This document shows positions 10,197-18,608 of a stretch of DNA of 64,000 nucleotides, in pieces. The translations under genes and the position numbers were made by a program. The stretch spans positions 21,720 through 85,719 of the forward strand of contig JANMHJ010000076.1 in NCBI GenBank assembly GCA_031375105.1, written 5' to 3'. Each line of letters starts with the position of its first letter. Within the stretch, counting starts at the first letter, position 1. The notes beneath the pieces were generated by a model. It made no database searches. It was given only the letters and a program-made list of their open reading frames with translations, and was not told the DNA's origin. The DNA comes from JANMDU01 sp031375105 (lineage in GTDB: Bacteria; Pseudomonadota; Gammaproteobacteria; Burkholderiales; Burkholderiaceae_C).

Positions 10197-11410
10197 AGCG
10201 CATTGCCGTCAAGCCCTGCATCCTGTTTACTTGGGAAATCGGCAATGGCCTAGGGCATGTCTTGCCCCTGATTCCGATTGCCCGTCATCTCAAGGCAGCA
10301 GGTTATCGGATCGTTTTTGCGTTGCGTGATGTGCGCCATGCTGCTCATCTTCTACAGGCAGAAGGCTTTGAGGTCTTGCAGGCTCCTTATCACCCAGACC
10401 GCCAAATCGCACGTCATGAAGTCCAGCCTGATTCGCAAGCCGATATCTTGGCCTTGTTTGGCTTTACCAACGAAGTCGTGTTGCGCAACATGGCCATTGC
10501 TTGGCAGATGCTGATTCAGCGCGTCCAACCCGCTGTCCTCGTCGCTTCTTACGCGCCACTGTCTTTGCTATGCGCGCGTGCGCAAGGCATCCGTACCGCC
10601 ATCATGGCCATGCCCTTTGAATTGCCGCCCGACAGCCATCCACTGCCCTCCATCCGCACCGGCAAAGCGCGCTCTGAAGAGGGGCAAGACGAGGCTGTGT
10701 TGGCAACCGTCAAACAAGTCTTCCCCGAACAACACTATTACTCTGTTGCCAGTCTCTTTGCCGCTGACAAGCGCTGGATCATGAGTTTCCCAGAACTGGA
10801 TTTCCTGTATCCACGGCAGCATGTGCAGTACTGCGGTAGCTTGTCTCCAACGGATCAGGGTATGTCCGTTACAGTTGACAAACCCACCGAACAAAAACTC
10901 ATCTTGGCCTATCTCAAGACCGAGCTGCCCAAGCTGCAAGAGATACAACTCGCTGCGCTAGGCTCTCCGCATCGCTGGATCATTTACCTGCGTGGAGCCG
11001 ATACACAATTGCGTCAGGCATGGCATGCGCCCCACATCACGATTCATGATCAGCCGCTCAAACTGCAAGATGTGCTGCCTCATGTTGATCTGGTGCTCAG
11101 CCATGCCGGCCAAGGCATGACATCGGCCAGTTTGCTCGCTGGCAAACCTTTGGTTATGACCAGTGACCATCTGGAATCTGTTCTTAATACCCGCTGCGTC
11201 CAGCGCATAGGCGCGGGCTTGGCCAGTGCGCTCAAAGCCGATACCGTATCTGTCGCGATTGACCGCGTTCTGACGGATGAGCGATATAGCCAACAGGCTC
11301 AGAAGTTTGCCCACAAGTACAAGGATTACTCGGCTGAGAAGGTGAGTCAGCTCATGGCGCGGGATGTGCACGCACTGGTGATGTCATCCAAGAAAGAAGT
11401 GGTGGCATGA
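10193..11410 (+). CDS. GT1-family (UGT/MGT-like) glycosyltransferase
   Basis: I chose the ATG that overlaps the upstream stop; an in-frame TTG 39 bp earlier is less likely. The 405-residue protein has a GT-B layout. The N-terminal 'GLGHVLPLIPIARHLKAAGY' region is typical of macroside/UDP-glycosyltransferases. The C-terminal donor-binding segment around residues 300-345 has the HAGQGMTS...GKP...D...N pattern seen in that family. The likely reaction is transfer of a sugar from a nucleotide-sugar to a hydroxyl or similar acceptor. It is coupled at both ends (ATGA overlaps with the radical SAM gene and the next gene), so it is probably part of the same modification pathway. Acceptor and sugar are unknown. 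Confidence 0.85.
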   Translation: MKRIAVKPCILFTWEIGNGLGHVLPLIPIARHLKAAGYRIVFALRDVRHAAHLLQAEGFEVLQAPYHPDRQIARHEVQPDSQADILALFGFTNEVVLRNMAIAWQMLIQRVQPAVLVASYAPLSLLCARAQGIRTAIMAMPFELPPDSHPLPSIRTGKARSEEGQDEAVLATVKQVFPEQHYYSVASLFAADKRWIMSFPELDFLYPRQHVQYCGSLSPTDQGMSVTVDKPTEQKLILAYLKTELPKLQEIQLAALGSPHRWIIYLRGADTQLRQAWHAPHITIHDQPLKLQDVLPHVDLVLSHAGQGMTSASLLAGKPLVMTSDHLESVLNTRCVQRIGAGLASALKADTVSVAIDRVLTDERYSQQAQKFAHKYKDYSAEKVSQLMARDVHALVMSSKKEVVA

Positions 11411-12264
11411 GTCAAGTGACGTTGTGCTTCTCAAACGGCTTGGAGTTACGCTACCGTCTCCATGACAGCCAGACGACCAGTCTTTGGATGAGCATGCTCA
11501 AGAAGCTATCGCCTACTTGGCTCTTGCGCGACGACATTAACCATCGGCACGGCTTTGCCGATGCAGCGGATATCCACTCCAAAGTGGATCGATTGCGGCA
11601 AGCTGTTTGTGCCTTGAAGTTGCCACCACCACGGTTGTCTGCGACCACTTGGCAGCAAGAGCTGAATCAGTTGCATGTGCATTTTCCGGGATTTTTTGAG
11701 AAACGTCGGTCAGCCACCGAGTTTGAAAATGCCCATCAGATGAACTTATTGATTCATTGGCTGGAGTACGAACTCATGGATCACTATGGCTTGAAACACC
11801 AGCAGTTGTTCAACCTAGACTTCAATCATCGACCGCAAGCCTACAGGCTCAAGCAGTTTTTTCCACAAAATGAGCTTTCCCAATTTAGTGTGCAACTGCC
11901 GTTTGGAAGTTTGCATTTGCACTACATCTACATCGGGCGACATTTTCTGGAGATGTTCGACGCACGTGACACGATCAGCCCCTCATCGCATTTTAAGGCG
12001 CAGCATGAATTCAATGCCACTTGTGGGCTGGTATTTTCTGAGACTCAAAACGTTGACGAAATCCATCTGGATAAGATGCGACGATACTATGAAGCGCGCG
12101 GTGGCCTGGCCTTTTGGGGATACGAGTTTGACTCGCCGTATTTAGCCAAGGGGTTCTTCCAACTGGGTCAACTGGTTGACATGGATCGCTATCAAGATCA
12201 AGCGCAGAGACAAATGCTACGAGAACAGCTGGCCCGCGCCCATGTTGTCGGCTGGCACTCCTAG
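11407..12264 (+). CDS. Unrecognised 285-residue protein in the RTX operon
   Basis: I do not recognise this family. It is soluble-looking, with no signal peptide or membrane segment, and rich in His, Leu and aromatic residues. A central stretch contains 'HFPGFFEKRR' and 'MNLLIHWLEYEL', and later parts carry conserved-looking polar motifs (NLDFNHRP, IYIGRHFLEMFDARD). The start overlaps the glycosyltransferase stop (ATGA), so it is co-translated with that gene. Its place between two enzymes and a secretion adaptor suggests a role in modification or secretion of the giant protein, but no catalytic signature is visible. Confidence 0.75.
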   Translation: MSQVTLCFSNGLELRYRLHDSQTTSLWMSMLKKLSPTWLLRDDINHRHGFADAADIHSKVDRLRQAVCALKLPPPRLSATTWQQELNQLHVHFPGFFEKRRSATEFENAHQMNLLIHWLEYELMDHYGLKHQQLFNLDFNHRPQAYRLKQFFPQNELSQFSVQLPFGSLHLHYIYIGRHFLEMFDARDTISPSSHFKAQHEFNATCGLVFSETQNVDEIHLDKMRRYYEARGGLAFWGYEFDSPYLAKGFFQLGQLVDMDRYQDQAQRQMLREQLARAHVVGWHS

Positions 12265-12290
12265 CACTTGCAAGACATCAGGATATTCAA

Positions 12291-13667
12291 ATGAATCCAA
12301 GCAGTACTAATCCATCACAGTCTGATCAGTCATCTACAGATCTGGCCCCCGCTGCCAGAGATTTCCGACCCGATCTGCTGACCATCCAGCACAGCCCGCC
12401 TACGCCTTGGCCACGCGGTGCCTTGCTGGTGGTTGCGGCCTTGGTGTTGGGCTTGCTCATCTGGGCGATATTTGCCAAGCTTGACGTGATTGCCACGGCA
12501 CAAGGCCGCCTTGTCCCCATCTCTTTTACCAAGGTCGTGCAACCTGCCGAGCCGGGTGTGGTGGTGGATATCCTCGTCAAGGACGGCGACACCGTGAAAT
12601 CCGGTCAAGTGCTGCTGCGATTGGATGCCCGCGTGGCTCAGACGGAGTTAGCTGCACTGTCCAAAGATGTGGCCATCAAGCGCCTGTCTTTGCAACGCAT
12701 CGAGGCTGAACTGAGTAACCGCTCGTTTGTAGCTCCAGTAGGCTCACCGCCAGAAGTTGCTCAGCAGGTCGAAGCTCAGTTCCGTGCCCGCCGCCAGAGT
12801 TATCTCGACGCTGTTGCGCAGGAAACTGAAAACATCAACAAAGCCAAAGCAGACTTGGCAAGCGCAGAGCAAATTCTTTCTAAACTTCGCCAGACCGTAC
12901 CGATCTACCAAAAGAGTGCCGAAGCGCATGACAAGCTGCTCAAAGACGGCTTCATCGGCGAGGTCGCCGCCAACGACAAGAAGCGTGAATATGTGGAGAA
13001 AGAGCAAGACCTCAAAGCCCAAGAATCAGCAGTTCAAAGCCTCAAAGCCGTGATTGCCGGCAGCGACAAAAAACTATCGAGCATTCAGTCCAACTATCGC
13101 TCCCAATTAGAAAACGAGCGCATTGAAACATTAACCCAGCTCAACAAGAGCAACCAGCAATTAGACACCTCGACCATCAAAAGCGGCCTGCTGGAGATCA
13201 AGGCGTCAAACGACGGTATTGTCAAAGACCTCGCAGTCACCACCAAGGGAGCCGTCGTGCAAGCGGGTAGTTTGCTGCTCAACATCGTGCCGCAGAACGA
13301 ACAACTTCAAGCCGAAGTGTTGCTGTCCAACGAAGATGTCGGCTTTGTAGCCAAGGGACAAAAGACCCAAGTCAAGATCGCTGCCTATCCGTTCCAGAAA
13401 TACGGCTTGCTGGATGGTCATGTGCATCTCATCAGCGCTGACTCTGCTGACCCCAAGCAACAGCAACAAACCCAGCAGCCCAATCTAAGCTACAAAGCCT
13501 TGGTGACACTCAAGCAGCAAAGCCTCAAAAGTCCCAATGGGGAACAACTCCAGCTCTCAGCGGGCATGCTGGTCAGCGCTGAAATCCATCAAGGTAGACG
13601 TACTGTTATGGAGTACCTACTAAGCCCTGTGCAGAAAGTGGGGCAAGAGGCGGCTAGAGAGCGGTGA
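12291..13667 (+). CDS. HlyD-family type I secretion membrane-fusion protein
   Basis: The 458-residue protein has a short cytoplasmic N-terminus, one membrane helix at about residues 43-62, a biotinyl-lipoyl-like first half ('KVVQPAEPGVVVDILVKDGDTVKSGQVL'-type sequence at about 80-110), a long coiled-coil hairpin at about 120-300 and the returning lipoyl/beta-barrel half. This is the HlyD/LapC adaptor layout, linking an inner-membrane ABC exporter to an outer-membrane channel. The other two components are not downstream, so they are expected upstream of the window or elsewhere. It starts 27 bp after the unknown gene and is probably cotranscribed with it. Confidence 0.93.
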   Translation: MNPSSTNPSQSDQSSTDLAPAARDFRPDLLTIQHSPPTPWPRGALLVVAALVLGLLIWAIFAKLDVIATAQGRLVPISFTKVVQPAEPGVVVDILVKDGDTVKSGQVLLRLDARVAQTELAALSKDVAIKRLSLQRIEAELSNRSFVAPVGSPPEVAQQVEAQFRARRQSYLDAVAQETENINKAKADLASAEQILSKLRQTVPIYQKSAEAHDKLLKDGFIGEVAANDKKREYVEKEQDLKAQESAVQSLKAVIAGSDKKLSSIQSNYRSQLENERIETLTQLNKSNQQLDTSTIKSGLLEIKASNDGIVKDLAVTTKGAVVQAGSLLLNIVPQNEQLQAEVLLSNEDVGFVAKGQKTQVKIAAYPFQKYGLLDGHVHLISADSADPKQQQQTQQPNLSYKALVTLKQQSLKSPNGEQLQLSAGMLVSAEIHQGRRTVMEYLLSPVQKVGQEAARER

Positions 13668-13670
13668 AAA

Positions 13671-13692
13671 TGCATTTAGATTGCATTTAGAT
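13671..13692 (+). repeat. Tandem 11-bp duplication in AT-rich junction
   Basis: TGCATTTAGAT occurs twice head-to-tail immediately after the HlyD gene. An AT-rich stretch follows up to about 13740. It marks a junction between the secretion operon and the nuclease remnant. No function is evident. Confidence 0.6.
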
Positions 13693-13822
13693 TGGATAAT
13701 TAATCACCACTTTGATATATAATATTTGCATATCTGGATGCAAAAATAAGCTGTGTTCGCCAGATTGAAATGGTTTTTAGCCGCATTCAAAGGATGACCC
13801 GCTCAGCTTAGAGGCTTCCTAA

Positions 13823-14263
13823 GCCAAGGACAAAATCGTCCGCATGGGCGATGTACAGATCAATGACGCAGAGCGCGCCAAGCACTTCCACTTGGACACC
13901 TACTGCTTCGACTCCAGTTCGGAGAGCTGGCTGTTCTGGGATCTGCTGCGCGAACAGCGCGTGAAGAAAATCTACTTCACCGGTATGCTGACGCACGGCC
14001 AATCCGACTTCTTCATCCAGTACTTCGACCCGGATTCACGCACCGTGCGCAACTACTATCCAGATTTCATCTTCCAGCGGGAAGAACCGGACGGAAGCCT
14101 GAAGTCCGTGATCGTCGAGGTGAAGGCTGACAACCAGATTGAGGAAGCCGTGGTGCAGGCCAAGAAAGACTTCGCGCAGCAGATGGCTGTGGCCAGCGGT
14201 ATGGAGTACTGCATCCTCAAGTCAACCGACGCTGACAATCGTCGTTACCGTGTACTCATGTAG
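13823..14263 (+). pseudogene. C-terminal remnant of a restriction/helicase-type PD-(D/E)XK nuclease
   Basis: An in-frame stop just upstream (13820-13822) cuts the frame; coding resemblance resumes after it, with a possible ATG at 13844. The remaining about 146 residues contain 'NYYPDFIF' and, about 20 residues on, 'VIVEVKAD', the D...ExK pattern of PD-(D/E)XK nucleases. The overall style resembles the C-terminus of type III restriction or DEAD-box helicase-nuclease subunits. Without the helicase part it is probably non-functional debris of a defence gene in the island. A free-standing small nuclease starting at 13844 cannot be excluded. Confidence 0.65.
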
Positions 14264-14340
14264 CCGTCACCCCAAATTGTGCACTCAAAGCCAAATCTAG
14301 ATTCTGGAGACTTTCGAGAATTTAAGAGACTTTCCTGCTT

Positions 14341-15339
14341 TCAGCCAAGCTTTTGCGCAAGTGCCTCTGGATTCAGGTGGGTGTATCTCTTCAACATGTT
14401 TAGATTTTTATGGCCTGTGACAGATGCGACCTCAATCGGGTGCAAGCCTTTCTCAAACAAGCGTGAAGCTGCTTCGTGACGAAGATCGTGCCATCGAAGG
14501 CCTTCTATCCCGATTCTCTTTAGAGTTTTTTTCCAAACACAAACGACTGCATTTTGAGTGGTGGCAAATACCTTTCCATCGATCGAGCGAGGGAGCATTT
14601 GCAGGATGTGAACGGCATTTTTTGATAAAGGCAATGCTGCCGGCACAGCCTTGTTTCCCTTGGCTCTAAATTGAGCTGGAATCATGACGACTTGACGGCT
14701 TAGATCGATCCAGTCCCAACGCAGCTCAAAAAGCATTCCCTGACGCAGCGAGGTTTCGATGGCAAACTGGAATAACGGTTTTACCCAAGTATTGCTCGAC
14801 TTTTCCAAGGCAATGGTAAGTTTTTCATATTCGCCTTCAAGAAGTCTTCGATCACGTTCTTTTGAGCCGGAGGGCTTGCGAATGTTTTTGAGCGGATTGG
14901 GTAAACCCTCCATCCCCCATTCTTTGCGAGCAATCTCGAACAAATGGCTGATGATGGCTAACTCAAGTCTTACCGTATTGGTGGCTCGGCCTGCATTGAG
15001 TCTTGCGTCGCGATATTGAGCGAAGTCTGAACCTCTCAGTTTTGCAAGGTGGTAATGTGCTAACTCGTGGAGTTTCCAACGTTCAATTCGCTGTTTTTCC
15101 TGGTAAGGATGGCTTTTCTTTGACGCAATCTCTGCCCAGTATCGGTCTAAAGCCTCTGCGAGGGTTGTGCGCTCCGCCTCGCCCCTTGATACAAAAATAC
15201 CACGATCCATCTCATTTTCAAGGGCGCGTGCCCATGCCTCAGCTTGGGAGCGGGTGTCAAAGGTGCCGTATTGGGGCGGATAACCTCGACGGATGATCTG
15301 GCCTCGCCAGAAATTGCCACGTTTAGTGATGCTTGCCAT
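14341..15339 (-). CDS. Tyrosine recombinase / phage-type integrase
   Basis: The 332-residue integrase has an N-terminal arm-binding region, a SAM-like core-binding domain at about 60-150 and a C-terminal catalytic domain. The catalytic set is visible: R199 (TSLRQG), a lysine near 228-230, H284-x-x-R287 (HDLRH), H310 (TGHKN) and nucleophile Y319 (RYTHL), so the enzyme looks intact. It lies 130 bp from the 3' end of a tRNA-Asn gene, the usual arrangement for an island whose integrase uses the tRNA 3' end as attachment site. The element therefore extends leftwards and includes the RTX operon. I found no second copy of the tRNA 3' end in the window, so the far attachment site is probably outside. 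Confidence 0.93.
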   Translation of the reverse strand: MASITKRGNFWRGQIIRRGYPPQYGTFDTRSQAEAWARALENEMDRGIFVSRGEAERTTLAEALDRYWAEIASKKSHPYQEKQRIERWKLHELAHYHLAKLRGSDFAQYRDARLNAGRATNTVRLELAIISHLFEIARKEWGMEGLPNPLKNIRKPSGSKERDRRLLEGEYEKLTIALEKSSNTWVKPLFQFAIETSLRQGMLFELRWDWIDLSRQVVMIPAQFRAKGNKAVPAALPLSKNAVHILQMLPRSIDGKVFATTQNAVVCVWKKTLKRIGIEGLRWHDLRHEAASRLFEKGLHPIEVASVTGHKNLNMLKRYTHLNPEALAQKLG

Positions 15340-15427
15340 GAAAGAGTGCTCCGAATTGAATCCAGCAGCTCCCAGTGTCGAACTATGGCAAAACTATGGC
15401 AAAGTCATGTTTTGAGTCGAAAAACCA

Positions 15428-15461
15428 AAGAAAAAAGGCTTGCACTTACGTGCAAGCCTTT
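15428..15461 (-). terminator. Rho-independent terminator of tRNA-Asn
   Basis: AAAGGCTTGCAC (15434-15445) pairs with 15450-15461 around a 4-nt loop, a perfect 12-bp stem. On the minus strand the stem is followed by a run of T residues. It lies 8 bp beyond the tRNA 3' end. Confidence 0.85.
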
Positions 15462-15469
15462 GATTTGTA

Positions 15470-15545
15470 TGGCTCCTCGACCTGGGCTCGAACCAGGGAC
15501 CTACGGATTAACAGTCCGGCGCTCTACCAACTGAGCTATCGAGGA
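15470..15545 (-). tRNA. tRNA-Asn (GTT)
   Basis: The 76-nt cloverleaf has acceptor arms TCCTCGA / TCGAGGA, a T-loop GGTTCGAGCC, anticodon GTT in the loop CTGTTAA, and a genome-encoded CCA end. On the minus strand the order is promoter, tRNA, terminator. Its 3' end faces the integrase and is the likely attachment site of the island to its left. Confidence 0.96.
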
Positions 15546-15555
15546 ACAGCCATAA

Positions 15556-15585
15556 ATTATAGCGTGAAAATTGCTATGCTTTCAA
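15556..15585 (-). promoter_or_regulatory. Sigma-70 promoter of tRNA-Asn
   Basis: On the minus strand a TTGAAA -35 box (15580-15585) and a perfect TATAAT -10 box (15556-15561) are separated by 18 bp. The mature tRNA 5' end follows about 10 bp downstream. Confidence 0.8.
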
Positions 15586-15641
15586 GAGCTAAGAAGGAAA
15601 GTTCGTAAGAGATGCTTGCCGTTGGAGTCTATGTTGGACCC

Positions 15642-17849
15642 TCAAAGCGCGAAGCTGGCTGAGAGGCGCAAAGTGCGAGGCGCTGCGGGAAAGAGGTAAG
15701 CGTGACCAAATTGGTGGGGACTTTCTTGGAAAAAGCGCTTGTCCAGTAGGTTGTTGACGGCCAATTTCCAGGTGGTTTTCATGCCGCTGGTTTGCGTGTC
15801 CCATGCCAGGCTCGCGTCTAAGCGCGTCCAGGCGGGCAGGAAGAGTGAGTTGTCCGGCAGGATGGCTCTGCGGCCTTCGTTGCTGAGGTGTGCCCCGAGT
15901 TGCCAATCGGGGGTGATGCGGTAAGCGGCGTTCAGGCGCAGGATGTGGCTGGGCACATTGGTGGGCTTGAGGCCGTTGAGCGCGGTGTTGATGACGGCAT
16001 CGCGCTGTGTCGCGTGCAGCCATGTGGCGGATGCGCCAAGCACCCAAGGGCCTTGGGTATGCGATGCATTGGCTTCCAAGCCGCGATGGCGCTGCCGGCC
16101 GTCAAATTCTACGCTGCTGCCGGTGTCCACCGCGAGCGGGCGTTGAATGTCAAACCAGGCCAAACCAGTTTCTGTTTGGCCATGTGGGCCCTTCCAGAGC
16201 GTTTTGATGCCGATTTCTATCTGGCGGCTGCGCTGTGAGGCCAGCGGTAAACCGGCTTGAGCGCCATAGGCAGGTAGATTGGGGATCACGCTTGATTCAA
16301 TGCTTTGGCCGTGGCTGGCGTAGAGCGTGTGGTTGCCTATTTTGTAGCTCGCGGCGAGCCAAGGTGTGCTAAAGCTTTGGCTGTAGCTGGTGGCGCTGAG
16401 CAAGTCGCTGCGCTCTAGGCGTGTGTGGCGCAGACCTAGCCAAGTGTTGAAGGCCTCGTTCCATGCGATCACGTCGGTGAAGAAGAGTTCGCTGGTTTTC
16501 TCGCGAAGGGTGTTGCCGGGTACGTTGAGCGTGGGGCTGGCAGGGATAGGCTGCGTGGGGTTGTTGAGATTGAGTGAGCCAGTTGGAAAGGGGCCAAATG
16601 CGCTCTCGTTCGTTTGGATGCGACCAGATGATTGCAGAAAGCCGACGCTCAAAGCGTGCTTCACATTTGCGGTCTGCAAGCTGCCGTCGAGTTTGAATTG
16701 CGCCGCTAGCTTTTTGCGGCGCTCGCCGTCGCTGCGGAAATCATAAATATCGGCATCGCCATTGGGGCAAAAGCGGTCTGCGTAGTAGTCGATACCGTTG
16801 CTGTCGGTGCAGCCATAGGGAAACGCGATGCGATCATCTGTTTTGAGGCGCTGGCTGCCCAAATGCGCACTCCATTGCCATTGATCGTTGATGGCTTGGG
16901 TATAGCGCAGCGAGCCGGTGAGTCCTTCAAATACGCTGGCTTGGCTCCAAGCTTGGCGATTCAGATTGAGCTTCGGGTCTGCGGCGGGCAAGCTGCCTGC
17001 ATTGCCCAACACCGAGAGGCCGGGCACATTGGGCTGGCTCTGTCTGCTCCACTCAAATTCCGCTTCAAGCAAACCATCGCGTCCCACGCCCGTATCAAGC
17101 GCGAGTGCGAGCAACTGACGGCTACCGCGTGTACCTGGCGCTGCGCTGTTCAAGCGATCTGTGGCGACGTTGAGCCGATAGCCTTGTGCGTTGCCTTCGC
17201 CAAAACGCCCACCCAGATCCAGCGCTGCGCCGAGTTGGCCGTTGGAATCGACGCTCAGATCTACGCTGCTTACGGGCTTGGCGGCCAGCGAAGGAGGGCG
17301 CTTCACCACGTAATTCACCAAGCCGCCCGGTGCACTCGTCCCCGCCTGAATGCCGCTCGTGCCTTTGAGGATTTCAATGCGGTCTTTGTTGGCCAGGCCA
17401 ATGGCGGTGTCACCAGAAATCGGCAGGCCGTCTCGGCGGATGTTGTATTTGTTATCGATTACAAAGCCGCGCACGGTGGCGTAATCGATGTAGCCGACGG
17501 CGTTGTAGGCATCGGAGATGGAAGCGTCGAATTTGAATAAATCCGCGAGTTTTTGCGCGCCGCTGCTTTTGATTTGCGCACTGTCGATCACCGTGGCCGA
17601 GATCGGTGTTTCACGCAAAGGCGCATCGCCAAACCCGCCTATGCTGAGCTGCTGGCGCGGCGCGGGCGTGTTCACAATGACGGGTTTGAGGGTGACTTCT
17701 GGCTGCTGAGAGTTGACAGAAGTCTGCGCCTGAGCGATTTGAATGGCATTTAAATTTGCTATTAAAATAATAGCTAACTGCGCACGAGATATAACGGGCA
17801 GAGCCCAGTTTGGCTTTAAAAAAGATGGATTTTGGATGTGATTAGTCAT
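15642..17849 (-). CDS. TonB-dependent outer-membrane receptor, TPP-riboswitch controlled (predicted thiamin/precursor uptake)
   Basis: The 735-residue receptor has a signal peptide ending near 'IAQAQ', a plug domain at about 75-190 (including 'DRIEILKGTSGIQAGTSAPGGLVNYV') and a C-terminal beta-barrel ending in Phe-x-Leu. By homology style it belongs to the siderophore-receptor group. The leader, however, is a TPP riboswitch (separate entry), so the likely cargo is thiamin, a phosphate ester or a precursor rather than iron. Riboswitch-linked TonB receptors have been predicted as thiamin transporters in other bacteria. Residues about 9-33 of the signal peptide are encoded by a dispersed repeat shared with TupA. 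It stands alone; no thiamin gene lies beside it. Confidence 0.92.
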   Translation of the reverse strand: MTNHIQNPSFLKPNWALPVISRAQLAIILIANLNAIQIAQAQTSVNSQQPEVTLKPVIVNTPAPRQQLSIGGFGDAPLRETPISATVIDSAQIKSSGAQKLADLFKFDASISDAYNAVGYIDYATVRGFVIDNKYNIRRDGLPISGDTAIGLANKDRIEILKGTSGIQAGTSAPGGLVNYVVKRPPSLAAKPVSSVDLSVDSNGQLGAALDLGGRFGEGNAQGYRLNVATDRLNSAAPGTRGSRQLLALALDTGVGRDGLLEAEFEWSRQSQPNVPGLSVLGNAGSLPAADPKLNLNRQAWSQASVFEGLTGSLRYTQAINDQWQWSAHLGSQRLKTDDRIAFPYGCTDSNGIDYYADRFCPNGDADIYDFRSDGERRKKLAAQFKLDGSLQTANVKHALSVGFLQSSGRIQTNESAFGPFPTGSLNLNNPTQPIPASPTLNVPGNTLREKTSELFFTDVIAWNEAFNTWLGLRHTRLERSDLLSATSYSQSFSTPWLAASYKIGNHTLYASHGQSIESSVIPNLPAYGAQAGLPLASQRSRQIEIGIKTLWKGPHGQTETGLAWFDIQRPLAVDTGSSVEFDGRQRHRGLEANASHTQGPWVLGASATWLHATQRDAVINTALNGLKPTNVPSHILRLNAAYRITPDWQLGAHLSNEGRRAILPDNSLFLPAWTRLDASLAWDTQTSGMKTTWKLAVNNLLDKRFFQESPHQFGHAYLFPAAPRTLRLSASFAL
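17753..17823 (-). repeat. Dispersed CGTTATA element (copy 1), inside receptor signal peptide
   Basis: Minus-strand copy of the family described in the findings, with the core 'CCCGTTATAT' then 'GTGCGCAG' and 'GCTATTA'. It is in frame and encodes the residues LPVISRAQLAI of the TonB receptor signal region. Confidence 0.8.
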
Positions 17850-17962
17850 TAGCTTTCCTTCGCGAGGATTACCTCAGTCAGGTTCAAGGGTTTGATCTCA
17901 GCCGCCCATCAGAATTAACAGGCAGCACCCCTAGCAAGGTGCAAATTAGCACCCCGCTAATG
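17847..17962 (-). promoter_or_regulatory. TPP riboswitch (THI element)
   Basis: Reading the minus strand, the conserved thi-box segments are in order: GGGGTGC, CTGAGA (17896-17901), ACCTGA (17878-17883), GGTAATCC (17866-17873) and a terminal GCGAAGGAAA. The closing helix is unusually clear: CATTAGC (17956-17962) pairs with GCTAATG (17847-17853), and the last three bases are the start codon of the TonB receptor. The Shine-Dalgarno-like AAGGA is also within the aptamer. Ligand binding should therefore close the helix and block ribosome access. This predicts translational repression at high TPP. Confidence 0.92.
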
Positions 17963-18009
17963 TACAACACTCATCAATCACCCTGCTCAAATCCCGTAAA
18001 GTAACTCGC

Positions 18010-18492
18010 ATGACGCAGCCTTTCCGCCTCGAACTCATCGACTCGCCCGCTCACCCCATGCTGCCCGCCACGCGCGAGCTGCTGCGCGAATACCAGCGCT
18101 CGCTCGGCATAGATTTGTGTTTTCAAGATTTTGAAAATGAACTCAGCGAATTGCCCGGCGCATATGCCCCGCCTGATGGCCGCTTGTATGCCGCCTTTGT
18201 CGGCCAGCAACTCGCAGGCAGCATCGCCCTGCGCCGACACGATGCACATTCCTGCGAGATGAAACGCCTTTACCTCCGGCCAGAATTTCTAGGTAAAGGC
18301 TTCGGGCGACTCCTTGCGCAACACATCATCCAGGATGCCCGCCAGATAGGCTACCAACGCATCTTGCTCGACACATTGCCTAGCATGCAAGTTGCACAAA
18401 GCCTCTATGAAAACCTCGGGTTTCGGGAGACGGCGGCTTATGTTTTCAATCCGGTGGTGGGGGTCAGGTACTTGGCTCTTGCATTGGCTTGA
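18010..18492 (+). CDS. GNAT-family N-acetyltransferase
   Basis: The 160-residue protein has the GNAT acetyl-CoA site at about 97-108 ('EFLGKGFGRLLAQ', the R/Q-x-x-G-x-G/A region), preceded by the beta4 strand 'CEMKRLYLRP' and followed by 'SLYENLGF', the usual motif near the C-terminus. It transfers an acetyl group from acetyl-CoA to an amine; the substrate is unknown. It diverges from the TPP-controlled receptor and stands alone. Confidence 0.88.
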   Translation: MTQPFRLELIDSPAHPMLPATRELLREYQRSLGIDLCFQDFENELSELPGAYAPPDGRLYAAFVGQQLAGSIALRRHDAHSCEMKRLYLRPEFLGKGFGRLLAQHIIQDARQIGYQRILLDTLPSMQVAQSLYENLGFRETAAYVFNPVVGVRYLALALA

Positions 18493-18608
18493 AGCCAAAA
18501 GGCGTATTATCACTTCATCGCATGCTGTGGGCAGCAGCATCCAACCCGAAGGCCTGCCCCCAGGCTTTTGTTTTTGGGAAATAGAAGCCGTCCGCTGTAC
18601 CATTGTTC

